A stretch of DNA of 64,000 nt, taken from contig NZ_LDUG01000025.1 of assembly GCF_001530125.1 (NCBI RefSeq), forward strand, positions 1 through 64,000, given 5' to 3'. Within the stretch, counting starts at the first letter, position 1. Each line of letters starts with the position of its first letter. This document shows positions 8,704-19,783 of the stretch, piece after piece. The position numbers were made by a program, and so were the translations under genes. Source of the DNA: Thiobacillus denitrificans. Its GTDB lineage: Bacteria > Pseudomonadota > Gammaproteobacteria > Burkholderiales > Thiobacillaceae. The notes beneath the pieces were generated by a model. It was not told the DNA's origin. It made no database searches and saw only the letters and a program-made list of their open reading frames with translations.

Positions 8704-9758
8704 CCCTTGGCGTCGGCGAATTCCTGGCGGCGGCGCGCCGAGGGAATCAGCCCGGCGGGGCGATACAGCATGACCGCAACCAGCGCCACGCCGAACAGCA
8801 GCATGCGCAAATCCGCCGGGTCGACGTAGATCTGGCCGAACAGGTTGCGCTGCCAGTCGCCGGTGTAGCGCAGCGCCTCGGGCAGCAGCGTCAGCAGCAG
8901 TGCGCCGAAAATCACGCCGGGGATATGCCCCATGCCGCCGAGCACGATCATGCACAGAATCATGATCGACTCCATCAGGTTGAACGATTCGGGGCTGATG
9001 AAGCCCTGAAAGCTGGCGAACAGGCCGCCCGCCAACCCGCCGAAGGTGGCGCCCATGGCGAACGCCAGCAGCTTGAGATTGCGCGTGTTGATGCCGGTCG
9101 CGGCGGCGGCGATCTCGTCCTCGCGGATCGCCACCCAGGCACGCCCGATGCGCGAATTTTCCAGCCGCATCGAAATGAAAATCACCGCCAGCGTCAGCAG
9201 CAAAAACAGGTAATAGGTGAGATGGACGCCGGTGAAGGTGAAACCGAAGAGGGTATGCGGCTGGCTCAGGCTAAAGCTGCCCAGGCGCACCGGGTCGATC
9301 AGGTTGATGCCCTGCGGGCCGTTGGTGAGGTTGACCGGCGCATTTAGGTTATTGAGGAAAATGCGGATGATTTCGCCGAAGCCCAGGGTGACGATGGCGA
9401 GGTAATCGCCGCGCAGCCGCAGGGTGGGCGCGCCCAGCAATACCCCGAACAGCCCGGCCAGCGCCGCGCCCAGCGGCAGGATCGCCCAGAACGGCAGGTG
9501 CAGGCCGAAATGCGGGCTGGCAAGCCAAGCGTAGACATACGCCCCCAGGGCATAAAACGCGACGTAACCCAGATCGAGCAGGCCGGCGTAGCCGACGACG
9601 ATATTCAGCCCCAGCGCCAGCATCACATACAGCAGCGCCAGATCGAGCAGCCGCACCCACGAGCGCCCCAGCCCCGCGTCCACCAGAAACGGCAGCAGCG
9701 CCAGCCCCAGCGCCAGTAGCGAAAAAGCGAGCCAGCGCGACTTAAGCACGCTCGACAA
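8700..9758 (-). CDS. livM: Branched-chain amino acid ABC transporter permease LivM
   Basis: A 352-residue inner-membrane permease with about nine hydrophobic helices. The family region GLNIVVGYAGLLDLGYVAFYALGAY is near residue 50, the conserved loop TLRLRGDYLAIVTLGFGEIIRI follows, and the EAA-like cytoplasmic loop GINTRNLKLLAFAMGATFGGLAGGLF is near residue 225. The C-terminus RPAGLIPSARRR is typical. It overlaps livH by 17 bases and livG by 4. Confidence 0.94.
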   Translation of the reverse strand: MSSVLKSRWLAFSLLALGLALLPFLVDAGLGRSWVRLLDLALLYVMLALGLNIVVGYAGLLDLGYVAFYALGAYVYAWLASPHFGLHLPFWAILPLGAALAGLFGVLLGAPTLRLRGDYLAIVTLGFGEIIRIFLNNLNAPVNLTNGPQGINLIDPVRLGSFSLSQPHTLFGFTFTGVHLTYYLFLLLTLAVIFISMRLENSRIGRAWVAIREDEIAAAATGINTRNLKLLAFAMGATFGGLAGGLFASFQGFISPESFNLMESIMILCMIVLGGMGHIPGVIFGALLLTLLPEALRYTGDWQRNLFGQIYVDPADLRMLLFGVALVAVMLYRPAGLIPSARRRQEFADAKG

Positions 9759-10671
9759 CGCGCGCTCCCAGCAGGCCGGACGGGCGGAACACCAGCACCG
9801 CGATCAGCACGAAAAACGCGAACACGTCCTGGTAATGGCTGCCGAGGAAACCGCCGGTGAGGTCGCCGATATACCCCGCGCCGAACGATTCGATCAGTCC
9901 CAGCAGCAGGCCACCCAGCATCGCTCCGCCCAGATTGCCGATGCCGCCCAGCACCGCCGCCGAGAAGGCCTTGAGGCCAAGCAAAAAGCCCATGTAGTAG
10001 TGCGCCAGGCCGTAATACGCGCTGACCATGACGCCGGCCACCGCCGCCAGCGCCGAGCCGATCACGAAGGTGGACGCAATCACCCGGTTCACGTCCACCC
10101 CCATCAGGCTCGCCACCTGCCGCGATTGCGCGGTGGCGCGCATGGCACGGCCGAGCCGGGTTTTCTGCACCACCAGGATCAGCATCAGCATGATGCTCAT
10201 GGTCAGCAGCAGGATGGCGATCTGCACATCGGTGATATGCGCGCCGAGCACTTCATGCCGCCCCTGCGGCAGCACGGCGGGAAAGGGAATGTACTGCTTG
10301 CCCCAGATCAGCATGGCGATGTTCTGCAGGATGATCGACACGCCGATCGCCGTGATGAGCGGCGCCAGACGCGGTGCATGCCGCAGGGGCCGATAGGCGA
10401 CGCGCTCGATCAGCAGGCCCAGCGCCATGCACACCGGAATCGCCACCACCAGCCCTGCCCCGAGCACCAACACGCCCGGCAGGCCGGGCGCCGCCAGCGC
10501 CAGCGCGCCGATCACCGCCAGCGCCACCATCGCCCCCATCATGGTGATTTCGCCATGGGCGAAATTGATGAGTTCGAGGATGCCGTACACCATGGTGTAG
10601 CCCAGCGCCACCAGCGCGTAGACGCTGCCGAGCACCAGGCCGTTGATGAGTTGTTGCAGGAAGATGTCCAT
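9742..10671 (-). CDS. livH: Branched-chain amino acid ABC transporter permease LivH
   Basis: A 309-residue permease partner of LivM. Family hallmarks are QQLINGLVLGSVYALVALGY at the start, MVYGILELINFAHGEI, the loop GRAMRATAQSRQVASLMGVD around residue 173 and AFSAAVLGGIGNLGGAMLGG. The MITE-like element begins one base beyond its start codon, so transcription and translation signals for livHMGF must lie inside that element or come by read-through from livK. Confidence 0.94.
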   Translation of the reverse strand: MDIFLQQLINGLVLGSVYALVALGYTMVYGILELINFAHGEITMMGAMVALAVIGALALAAPGLPGVLVLGAGLVVAIPVCMALGLLIERVAYRPLRHAPRLAPLITAIGVSIILQNIAMLIWGKQYIPFPAVLPQGRHEVLGAHITDVQIAILLLTMSIMLMLILVVQKTRLGRAMRATAQSRQVASLMGVDVNRVIASTFVIGSALAAVAGVMVSAYYGLAHYYMGFLLGLKAFSAAVLGGIGNLGGAMLGGLLLGLIESFGAGYIGDLTGGFLGSHYQDVFAFFVLIAVLVFRPSGLLGARVVERA

Positions 10672-10672
10672 T

Positions 10673-10865
10673 AGCCCGGATGTTTCATGAATTCGCGTGA
10701 TGCCCTAAAGGATACCGAGCTACGCCCATAATCGCGCAGGATTTTGTTTTGTAGGGGGATTTTGTGAAGGAGCGGCGTAGTTATTCATACGCCCGACTGA
10801 GCAAAATTTCCATACGAAAGAAAAGACCAGCGAGGGCACGCGTTAATTTATGAAATATCCGGGCT
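10673..10865. mobile_element. MITE-like element between livK and livH
   Basis: A 193-bp non-coding element with imperfect terminal inverted repeats of about 26 bp. The left end begins AGCCCGGATGTTTCATGAAT and the right end is TTATGAAATATCCGGGCT; the match is good apart from two substitutions and a small gap before the shared CGCGTG. An internal hairpin GGCGTA/TACGCC lies at 10774-10793. No coding capacity, AT-richer than its flanks. It occupies essentially the whole livK-livH spacer. No unambiguous target duplication was found. Confidence 0.7.
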
Positions 10866-10904
10866 CGTGCGCGGCGCGCCCAGCCCGGTTGAATTCAGCT
10901 CAGC

Positions 10905-12056
10905 TTAGTTGCCGCTCTGCACGGTTTCGAGCGTCTGCCATTTGCCGTCTTTCACCTGATACAGCGTGACCGCGCCGCCGGTAATGTCGCCCTTGACGTC
11001 GAAACGGATCCGCCCGGTCACCCCCTGATAATCGGTCCTGGGCAACTCGGCCAGATACTTGGCGGGGTCGCTGGAATCGGCGCGTTTCATCGCGTCGATC
11101 AGCACATGCATGGCATCGTAGGCATAGGGGGAATAGTTCTGGATCTTGCCGTATTTGGCTTCGAACTTGGCCTTGAACGCGTTACCGCCCGGCATCGCGT
11201 CGAGCGGCAGGCCGGGGTTGGACGCCAGCGCGCCCTCGGCGTCGGCGCCGGCCAGTTCGATCAGCTTGGGCGTCTGCGCGCCGTCGCCGCCCAGAAACTT
11301 CGCCTGCATCCCGAGCTGTTTCATCTGCCTGATCATGGGCGCGGCCTGCGGATCCATCCCGCCGAAGAACACGAGGTCGGGCGCCTTGCCCTTGATGGAA
11401 GTGAGAATCGCCATGAAGTCGGTCGAGCGGTCCGATGTGTATTCGCGCGCCACCACTTCGCCGCCCGCGGCCTTGGCCGCCTTCTCCACTTCGTCGGCCA
11501 GTCCCTGCCCGTAGGCAGTGCGATCGTCGATGATGGCGATTTTCTTCGCGCCCAACTGGGTCACTGCGTAAGTTCCCAGCACGGTACCCTGTTGCGCGTC
11601 GTTGGTCATCACGCGATACGCCGTCTTGAAGCCGGATGCCGTATAGGCCACTGCGGTGGCCGAGGGTGAAATCTGCGGAATGCCGTTGTCGGAATAGATC
11701 TTGGAGGCCGGGATCGTGGCGCCCGAATTGAGATGGCCGATAACGCCCGCCACCCCTTCATCCACCAGCTTGGTTGCCACCGTGGTGGCGGTTTTGGGGT
11801 CGGCCGCGTCGTCTTCGCTCTTTAATTCGAGCACGACTTTCTTGCCGCCCAGCGTGAGCCCGGCAGCGTTGATTTCATCGAGTGCCAGGCGCGCACCGTT
11901 TTCGTTGTCCTTGCCCAGATGCGCCTGCGGACCGGTGAGCGGGGATGCCTGGCCGATCAACACCACCTGGTCGCCATTCTGCTGCGGCTTGTCGCCGCAT
12001 CCCGCAACCAGCGCCGCTACTGCTACTGCCACCCAGCCTAGCGTGTGCCCCGTCAT
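10905..12056 (-). CDS. livK: Branched-chain amino acid ABC transporter substrate-binding lipoprotein
   Basis: A 383-residue periplasmic binding protein of the Leu/Ile/Val family. A lipoprotein signal peptide ends in LVAGC (lipobox), after which the mature protein begins GDKPQQNGDQVVLIGQASPLTGPQAHLGKD. The family region ENGARLALDEINAAG and VAGVIGHLNSGATIPAS follow. ATG 12056 has GGGGAAG about seven bases upstream, which decides it over a TTG at 12077. Being lipid-anchored is a variation on the soluble E. coli LivK. It is upstream of livHMGF on the same strand, separated by the MITE-like element. Confidence 0.92.
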   Translation of the reverse strand: MTGHTLGWVAVAVAALVAGCGDKPQQNGDQVVLIGQASPLTGPQAHLGKDNENGARLALDEINAAGLTLGGKKVVLELKSEDDAADPKTATTVATKLVDEGVAGVIGHLNSGATIPASKIYSDNGIPQISPSATAVAYTASGFKTAYRVMTNDAQQGTVLGTYAVTQLGAKKIAIIDDRTAYGQGLADEVEKAAKAAGGEVVAREYTSDRSTDFMAILTSIKGKAPDLVFFGGMDPQAAPMIRQMKQLGMQAKFLGGDGAQTPKLIELAGADAEGALASNPGLPLDAMPGGNAFKAKFEAKYGKIQNYSPYAYDAMHVLIDAMKRADSSDPAKYLAELPRTDYQGVTGRIRFDVKGDITGGAVTLYQVKDGKWQTLETVQSGN

Positions 12057-12136
12057 CTCGGTCTTCCCCGTAATCAAACTGAAACGCGGGATTTATACCA
12101 TAAAGCTTGCCGTGGCCGGCTTTCCTGGAAGCCAGA

Positions 12137-12172
12137 AAACACAAGGCCGACGCAAACGCCGGCCTTGTGTTT
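12137..12172 (-). terminator. Rho-independent terminator after the cytochrome c gene
   Basis: Hairpin with arms AAACACAAGGCC and GGCCTTGTGTTT around a 12-base loop. It follows the stop of the minus-strand cytochrome gene by 15 bases and precedes livK. Confidence 0.8.
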
Positions 12173-12186
12173 GACGCAGTGGCGAA

Positions 12187-12498
12187 TTATTTCAGGCTCA
12201 GCACCCAGTCGATGATCTTGCTGGCATCTTCCGCCTTGACCTGCGGGTTCGGCGGCATGGGAATGGGGCCCCACACGCCCTTGCCGCCGGTCTTCACCTT
12301 GGCCACCAGCATGTTATGCGCGCTTTTATCGCCGGCGTATTTAGCGGCCACTTCCTTGAAGGCCGGGCCAACGATTTTCTTGTCGATGCCGTGGCAGGAC
12401 ATGCAGGCGTTCTTCTGGGCCAGCGCCTGGTCGGCGGAAGCCGCGCCGGACATCAGCAGCAACGCAGCAGATGCTGCTGTCATCATCAGTTTCATCAT
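12187..12498 (-). CDS. Class I c-type cytochrome (c551/c552-like)
   Basis: A 103-residue periplasmic monohaem cytochrome. A signal peptide MMKLMMTAASAALLLMSGAASA precedes the mature DQALAQKNACMSCHGIDKKIVGPAF, with CMSCH the covalent haem site. The axial methionine is in GPIPMPPNPQVK, and the C-terminal helix SKIIDWVLSL completes the c551 fold. ATG 12498 has GGAGA seven bases upstream, and a downstream ATG at 12495 is also possible. It resembles the small electron donors to nitrite reductase or cytochrome oxidases, but nothing nearby identifies a partner. Confidence 0.9.
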   Translation of the reverse strand: MMKLMMTAASAALLLMSGAASADQALAQKNACMSCHGIDKKIVGPAFKEVAAKYAGDKSAHNMLVAKVKTGGKGVWGPIPMPPNPQVKAEDASKIIDWVLSLK

Positions 12499-12630
12499 TA
12501 CATTCTCCGTGGAGGGGTCGGGTTGACAAGGCACTTCTACATGCCAGCAGTATTCAGGGAAAACCCTTCACGCGCAATATAAGTAATTGGTTTTTTGCTA
12601 CCAATCCTCGTAGCACTTTGTTGTTCGAAC

Positions 12631-13428
12631 CTATTCGCGCTCGACCAGTCCGCGGTAGGCATGCCAGCTGGCGTGCCCCAGCCAGGGGAAAATCACCGCC
12701 ATGGCAATGAAGTTGGTCGCCACCCCGACCGCGATCAAGACGGCGATCAACGCGCCCCACAGCAGCATCACCGGGAAATTAAGCCGCGTTGCCATGAAGC
12801 TGGTGACCAGCGCGGTGGCGAAGTCGACCTTGCGGTGCAGCAGCATCGGCAGCGACACCACCGAGAGGCTGAACATCATCAGCGCCAGCACGCCGCCGAA
12901 GGCCAGGTAGGCCAACACAAAATTGGTATGTTGCTGCACCGCATTCAGCGTCAGCAGATCAGAGAGGCCGCCAATGCCCGATCCGCCGAGAAACAGGCCG
13001 ACCAGAATCGCCGAAATGCGCTCCCATGAGATCAGGACGAACACCAGCATCAGGGCGAACAGCCCCAGCGAGGCAGGGTTGGCGCGCCATGACAGCAGGG
13101 GGACAAACAGATTGGGCAGCTTGTGATGGTGTTCCAGCCGGTGGCTCAGAAAATAAAACACCGTGGCCAGCAGCGGCGCGACGAACAGGAAGCCGGAGGT
13201 CAGCGCCATCGCCAGATGGGGCTTGCCCCACGCGCCATGCACCAGGCCATAGCCGAGGAGCGCAAAGATGACGCCATAGAACAGGCTCAGCGGCCAGGCA
13301 CGGGCCAGATCCTGCGCGCCGGCTCGCAACCAGTGAAGCGGCTGAGCGAATGTCACCTTGCGGATGCCCGGCAGATTCATTTGGGCTGTCCGTGGATGGA
13401 AAACGGCGGGTTCAGTGTGCGTGCTCAT
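12631..13428 (-). CDS. DUF2189 integral membrane protein
   Basis: A 265-residue membrane protein with about six transmembrane segments, for instance LSLFYGVIFALLGYGLVHGA, GFLFVAPLLATVFYFLSHRLE and MLLWGALIAVLIAVGVATNF. The early R-V-L/WLRAGAQDLARAWP region and the pattern of a polar cytoplasmic N-terminus before the first helix fit DUF2189. ATG 13428 has GGGAG just upstream and gives the family-like N-terminus. Function unknown; it is often annotated as a cytochrome c oxidase-adjacent membrane protein, and here a cytochrome c gene lies downstream on the same strand. Confidence 0.8.
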   Translation of the reverse strand: MSTHTEPAVFHPRTAQMNLPGIRKVTFAQPLHWLRAGAQDLARAWPLSLFYGVIFALLGYGLVHGAWGKPHLAMALTSGFLFVAPLLATVFYFLSHRLEHHHKLPNLFVPLLSWRANPASLGLFALMLVFVLISWERISAILVGLFLGGSGIGGLSDLLTLNAVQQHTNFVLAYLAFGGVLALMMFSLSVVSLPMLLHRKVDFATALVTSFMATRLNFPVMLLWGALIAVLIAVGVATNFIAMAVIFPWLGHASWHAYRGLVERE

Positions 13429-13510
13429 GATGGCTCCCGATGACAAACCGACTGCTTGTTTGATAGCAGGTGCCGCCGCGGGTTCCAAATAGCAAATGCT
13501 GATAGGCCCC

Positions 13511-15526
<2,016 letters not shown>

Positions 15527-15614
15527 GATGGGTAGCACGCGGCGGCTAATAGTTGATTAAATCAGTCAACAATTGTACGCTTGCCGCACTCTCATACAAC
15601 TGCAGGAGCGCACC

Positions 15615-16193
15615 ATGTCCCAGGAATTATTCGCTGCCGCCCAGTCGGGCGATGCCGATCAAATCAAGACGCTGCTTGAAGCCGGTGCCGATCACGCCGC
15701 CGCCGACGAAGCCGGCGAAACCGCGCTGATGCATGCCGCCCGCAACGGCCATGTCGCGGCGGTGCAGCTGCTGATCGCGGCCGGCGCCGACGTCAACGCC
15801 AAATCGCCGCAGGGCTGGACCGCACTCGCCAAGGCCGCCTACAACGGCGACACCGAGCGCGGCTATGTCGAGGTCATCGAGGTGCTGCACGAGGCAGGCG
15901 CCACCCTCGACGAGCGCATTTTCTTCGGCATCACGCCGCTGATGCTGGCGGCCGGCGGCGGCGACGCCCCGGTGGTGGAATGGCTGATCAACAACGGCGC
16001 CGACGTGCTCGCCGCCAACGAAGGCGGCCGCACCGCGCGCATGATGGCGAACGACAAGTTCTATGTCGACGTGATCAACCTGCTGAACGAAGCCGAGCGC
16101 CAGTTGGGCGTGCAGGAAGACGGCTCATGCTCGTCGACCAAGAGCATGGTCAAGCCGCAGGTGGTCAATCTGATGAAGCCGACCACGCACTAG
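15615..16193 (+). CDS. Ankyrin-repeat protein
   Basis: A 192-residue protein made of about four ankyrin repeats: LFAAAQSGDADQIKTLLEAGAD, GETALMHAARNGHVAAVQLL, GWTALAKAAYNGD...VIEVLHEAGA and GITPLMLAAGGGDAPVVEWL. It has no signal peptide. The C-terminal tail carries SCSSTKSMVKPQ. ATG 15615 follows GCAGGAGCG with good spacing. It is divergent from the DUF255 gene. Ankyrin repeats mediate protein binding; the partner is not evident from context. Confidence 0.85.
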   Translation: MSQELFAAAQSGDADQIKTLLEAGADHAAADEAGETALMHAARNGHVAAVQLLIAAGADVNAKSPQGWTALAKAAYNGDTERGYVEVIEVLHEAGATLDERIFFGITPLMLAAGGGDAPVVEWLINNGADVLAANEGGRTARMMANDKFYVDVINLLNEAERQLGVQEDGSCSSTKSMVKPQVVNLMKPTTH

Positions 16194-16224
16194 GCAACAC
16201 CAAACGTTGCCTCGATAACCGGAA

Positions 16225-16302
16225 TGTAGGAGGCCCGCCCCCGGGCCGATTTGCGCACCGATGCAAGCTCCACGGCATCGGGCCGAGGGCGACCCTCCTA
16301 CA
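16225..16302. repeat. REP-like palindromic repeat (copy 1)
   Basis: A 78-bp element with ends TGTAGGAGGCCCGCCC and GGGCGACCCTCCTACA forming an imperfect palindrome. Its centre (CCGATTTGCGCACCG ... CCACGGCATCGG) recurs near 48.03 kb. It lies between convergent ankyrin and parA genes, where it can also act as a hairpin between their ends. Confidence 0.75.
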
Positions 16303-16309
16303 GCGGGGG

Positions 16310-16915
16310 TCAGCGTTCCAGCCAGTCGATCAATTCCTGCCACTGTTCCACGTCGCGCTCGGCGATATGGGGCGGCAAATCAAACAGGCTTTTGCCCTCG
16401 AACGCGGCGTTGACGTAATGCTGGGTGTTGCGCAGATAGGCCAGCACCGGCAGATCCTGCTGTTCCATGAACTGCTCCAGGGTCACCCCGGCGCGGGTGC
16501 GCGGATCGACGCGCATGCCGACCACGCCGACAAAGGCATGGCTCTTGCGCACCGCTTTCTCGGCATGCAGCGCGGCCAGAAAATCCTGGCTGGCGCGGAT
16601 GTCGAACAGCGAGGGGGCGATCGGCACCACCACCTTGTGTGCGAGCTTCAGCGCGCGTTCGAGGTTCTTGCCGTGCAACCCGGCGGGTGAGTCGATCACC
16701 AGCCAGTCGCTGTCGTCCTTCTGCCCTTCACGCAGCAGCTCGATGTCCGGCAGCACCATGTCGCGCATCGCCAGCCAGTGGGTGGCGGATTTCTGCCGGT
16801 CCAGGTCCAGCATCGCCACGCGCTCGCCCGTTGACGCCAGATAGCCGGCCAGGTTGATCGACAGCGTGGTCTTGCCGCTGCCACCCTTGGGATTGGCCAC
16901 CAGAATCACGCGCAT
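16310..16915 (-). CDS. Orphan ParA-family ATPase
   Basis: A 201-residue ParA/MinD-type P-loop ATPase. It has the deviant Walker A (ANPKGGSGKTTLSINLAGYL) at residues 8-27, switch I (LDLDRQKSATHW), Walker B WLVIDSPAGL and VVPIAPS. It ends with a short tail (QWQELIDWLER). No parB, parS or chemotaxis gene is next to it; it starts 18 bases after the ilvD-fusion stop on the same strand. This size class positions proteins or plasmids in other systems; what it partitions here is unknown. Confidence 0.85.
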   Translation of the reverse strand: MRVILVANPKGGSGKTTLSINLAGYLASTGERVAMLDLDRQKSATHWLAMRDMVLPDIELLREGQKDDSDWLVIDSPAGLHGKNLERALKLAHKVVVPIAPSLFDIRASQDFLAALHAEKAVRKSHAFVGVVGMRVDPRTRAGVTLEQFMEQQDLPVLAYLRNTQHYVNAAFEGKSLFDLPPHIAERDVEQWQELIDWLER

Positions 16916-16933
16916 GGTTGTTCTCCCTTTCGA

Positions 16934-19711
16934 CTACAGCGCTTCCACGCCATACGTCACCGCCAGCGTGTGCGTCTCGCCCGGCGCCACGGTGACGACG
17001 TTGTCCATCGCGTTGACGGATTCGACGCAGACCATTTCGCGCCAGCCGGCACCGGACTTGCCTGTGCCCATGTCGCCCATTTTCTCGGCCTTCTCGGTCC
17101 ACGGCGTCCACACCACGGTGGACAGCGAACCGCTCTTGGCGATGCGGATGCGGCGATTGAGGCCGGCGTCCTCGATCACACAGTCGGCAGTTGTATCGAC
17201 GTAGACGCGGTCAACCTCGCCCGAGAAGGTGATCGCGCCATGCTGCTTCCTGCGCGCCGGGGGGCCGACCTTGTCGTGGTAGCCGCAGCCTTCGAGGCCC
17301 GTCACTTTTACTGTGGCCAGGTCGCTGATGTGCAGATAGGTGTGCAGCGCCTCGCCGATCTGCACCAGCGCATCGCCCAGATTGGTGGTGGCCAGCCGCA
17401 TCTCCAGCTTGTCGCCCACCACCACGGTCAGCGTCAGCCGGGTGGGATGCGGCCATTGCGCGCGGGTCTGCGGGGTGTCGACCAGTTGCAGGGTGATCTC
17501 GGTCTTGGCGTCGTTGCGACGGCGCGTGCCAGTGACTTCCCAGTCCACGGTGCGCGCGAAACCGTGCGCGGGGTAGCTCGCTTCCGTGGCGTGCGCGCCG
17601 AACCACGGCCAGCACACCGGCGCGCCGCCGCGGATGGATTTGCCCGGCGCGAAGGCGGCGGCGTCGGACACCCACACCACCGGCTCCTGCTGCGATTTGG
17701 GCCGGAAGCTCACCACGTGCGCACCCTGCAGACAGATCGTCGCGCGGCCGCCGTGGTTGTCGATGTCGGCGTAGGTCAGGCCGCCGGCGCCGGTGCGGAA
17801 AACCAGCTGGCCGGGGATGGCGAAGCGCGCCAGCGGGTCGGCGTGCGCCTGCGCCGCGGTCGGATGCTCGACCTGCGACACATCGCGCACCGCGCCGAAG
17901 GCGGCAGACGTCGTCATCGCGGCATAGGCGCGCAGCGCGGCCGACACCTCGCGCACGCGGTTGACCGGCTTCCATGCCTGCGCGCCTTTCGCGTCCATCG
18001 CGGCGCGGCGGCGCGCGAGTTCGGCGTCGTCCAGCGCGACGTTGATGCTGCGCTTGGGAATGTCGATTTCGATCGTGTCGCCTTCTTCGACCAGGCCGAT
18101 GTTGCCACCTTCGGCCGCTTCCGGCGAGGCGTGGCCGATGCTCAAACCCGAGGTGCCGCCGGAGAAGCGGCCATCGGTCACCAGCGCGCAGGCTTTGCCC
18201 AGGCCCTTGGACTTGATGTAGCTGGTCGGATAGAGCATTTCCTGCATGCCGGGGCCGCCGCGCGGGCCTTCGTAGCGAATCACGACGACGTCGCCGGCGA
18301 CGATCTTGTCGCCGAGAATGGCTTCGACCGCGGCATCCTGCGATTCGAACACGCGCGCCGGGCCGGAGAATTTGAGGATGTGCTCGTCGACGCCGGCAGT
18401 CTTGACGATGCAGCCGTCCTCGGCGAGGTTGCCGACCAGCACGGCCAGCCCGCCGTCCTTCGAATAGGCGTGCTCGATGTCGTGGATGCAGCCGTTCACG
18501 CGGTCGTCGTCGAGCTTGGCGAAACGCCGATCCTGCGAGAACGCGGTCTGCGTCGGCACGCCGCCGGGCGCGGCGCGGAAGTAGTCCTTGACGTCCTTGT
18601 CGGTGGTGCGGCGGATGTCGTAGAGGTCGATCTGTTCGCCCAGCGTTTTGCACAGCACGGTCGGCAGGTCGCGGTGGATCAGGCCGCCGCGTTCGAGCTC
18701 GCCCAGAATCGCCATCACGCCGCCGGCGCGGTGCACGTCTTCCATATGATAGGTCTGGATCGACGGCGCGACTTTCGACAGGTGCGGCACGCGGCGGCTC
18801 ATGCGATCGATGTCCTTCATCGTGAAATCGACCCCGGCCTCGTGCGCGGCGGCCAGCAGATGCAGCACGGTGTTGGTCGAGCCACCCATGGCGATGTCGA
18901 GCGCGATGGCGTTCTCGAAGGCGTCGAAGCTGGCGATCGCGCGCGGCAGCACGCGGGTGTCGCCGTCGTCGTAGTAGCGCCGCGCGTTCCTGACGATCAG
19001 GCGGCCAGCGGCGAGGAACAGGTTTTTGCGGTCGGCGTGGGTCGCCAGCATCGAGCCATTGCCGGGCAAGGAGAGCCCCAGCGCCTCGGTCAGGCAGTTC
19101 ATCGAGTTGGCGGTGAACATGCCGGAGCACGAACCGCAGGTCGGGCAGGCCGAGCGTTCCAGCTGGTCGACCTTTTCGTCGCTGAAGCTCGCATCGGCCG
19201 CCGACACCATGGCGTCGACCAGATCGAGCTTGATGACCTTGGATTCCCACACCACCTTGCCCGCTTCCATCGGCCCGCCGGAGACGAACACCGTCGGGAT
19301 GTTGAGGCGCAGCGCGGCGTTCACCATCCCCGGCGTGATCTTGTCGCAGTTGGAAATGCACACCAGCGCGTCGGCGCAGTGCGCGTTGACCATATACTCG
19401 ACCGAGTCGGCGATGAGGTCGCGGCTCGGCAGCGAATACAGCATGCCGCCGTGGCCCATCGCGATGCCGTCGTCGACCGCGATGGTGTTGAATTCCTTCG
19501 CCACGCCGCCCGCCGCCTCGATCTCGCGCGCGACCAGCTGGCCCATGTCCTTCAGGTGCACGTGGCCCGGAACGAACTGGGTGAACGAGTTGGCAATCGC
19601 GATGATCGGCTTGTTGAAGTCGCCATCCTTCATGCCGGTGGCGCGCCACAGCGCACGCGCTCCCGCCATGTTGCGGCCGCGGGTGGTAGTCCAGGAACGG
19701 TAGTCAGGCAT
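16934..19711 (-). CDS. ilvD: Dihydroxy-acid dehydratase fused to a D-hexose-6-phosphate mutarotase-like domain
   Basis: A 925-residue protein. Residues 1-610 match full-length IlvD, which dehydrates 2,3-dihydroxy acids in valine/isoleucine synthesis: [20 protein letters not shown], the Fe-S cysteines in [11 protein letters not shown] and [41 protein letters not shown] and [14 protein letters not shown]. The usual IlvD end (GAVRDV) is followed without a stop by a linker and a mutarotase-like domain from about residue 622: [28 protein letters not shown], the AHGFAR active-site motif, [11 protein letters not shown] and MVCVES. Both halves look complete. ATG 19711 gives the canonical IlvD start. 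parA follows by 18 bases. A missing stop by sequencing error would require restoring both a stop and a start. Confidence 0.9.
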   Translation of the reverse strand: MPDYRSWTTTRGRNMAGARALWRATGMKDGDFNKPIIAIANSFTQFVPGHVHLKDMGQLVAREIEAAGGVAKEFNTIAVDDGIAMGHGGMLYSLPSRDLIADSVEYMVNAHCADALVCISNCDKITPGMVNAALRLNIPTVFVSGGPMEAGKVVWESKVIKLDLVDAMVSAADASFSDEKVDQLERSACPTCGSCSGMFTANSMNCLTEALGLSLPGNGSMLATHADRKNLFLAAGRLIVRNARRYYDDGDTRVLPRAIASFDAFENAIALDIAMGGSTNTVLHLLAAAHEAGVDFTMKDIDRMSRRVPHLSKVAPSIQTYHMEDVHRAGGVMAILGELERGGLIHRDLPTVLCKTLGEQIDLYDIRRTTDKDVKDYFRAAPGGVPTQTAFSQDRRFAKLDDDRVNGCIHDIEHAYSKDGGLAVLVGNLAEDGCIVKTAGVDEHILKFSGPARVFESQDAAVEAILGDKIVAGDVVVIRYEGPRGGPGMQEMLYPTSYIKSKGLGKACALVTDGRFSGGTSGLSIGHASPEAAEGGNIGLVEEGDTIEIDIPKRSINVALDDAELARRRAAMDAKGAQAWKPVNRVREVSAALRAYAAMTTSAAFGAVRDVSQVEHPTAAQAHADPLARFAIPGQLVFRTGAGGLTYADIDNHGGRATICLQGAHVVSFRPKSQQEPVVWVSDAAAFAPGKSIRGGAPVCWPWFGAHATEASYPAHGFARTVDWEVTGTRRRNDAKTEITLQLVDTPQTRAQWPHPTRLTLTVVVGDKLEMRLATTNLGDALVQIGEALHTYLHISDLATVKVTGLEGCGYHDKVGPPARRKQHGAITFSGEVDRVYVDTTADCVIEDAGLNRRIRIAKSGSLSTVVWTPWTEKAEKMGDMGTGKSGAGWREMVCVESVNAMDNVVTVAPGETHTLAVTYGVEAL

Positions 19712-19783
19712 GATGGTCACTCAGGCAATCTATAATCAGTCAGCCATTTTACCTGCGCTTTGACTTCCCTGAATCCTGACCCC

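Noticed and set aside
16970-19735. 921-codon open frame antisense to the ilvD fusion
   Set aside because: A composition shadow of a GC-rich gene on the other strand; no family motifs, while the minus-strand reading has full IlvD and mutarotase signatures.
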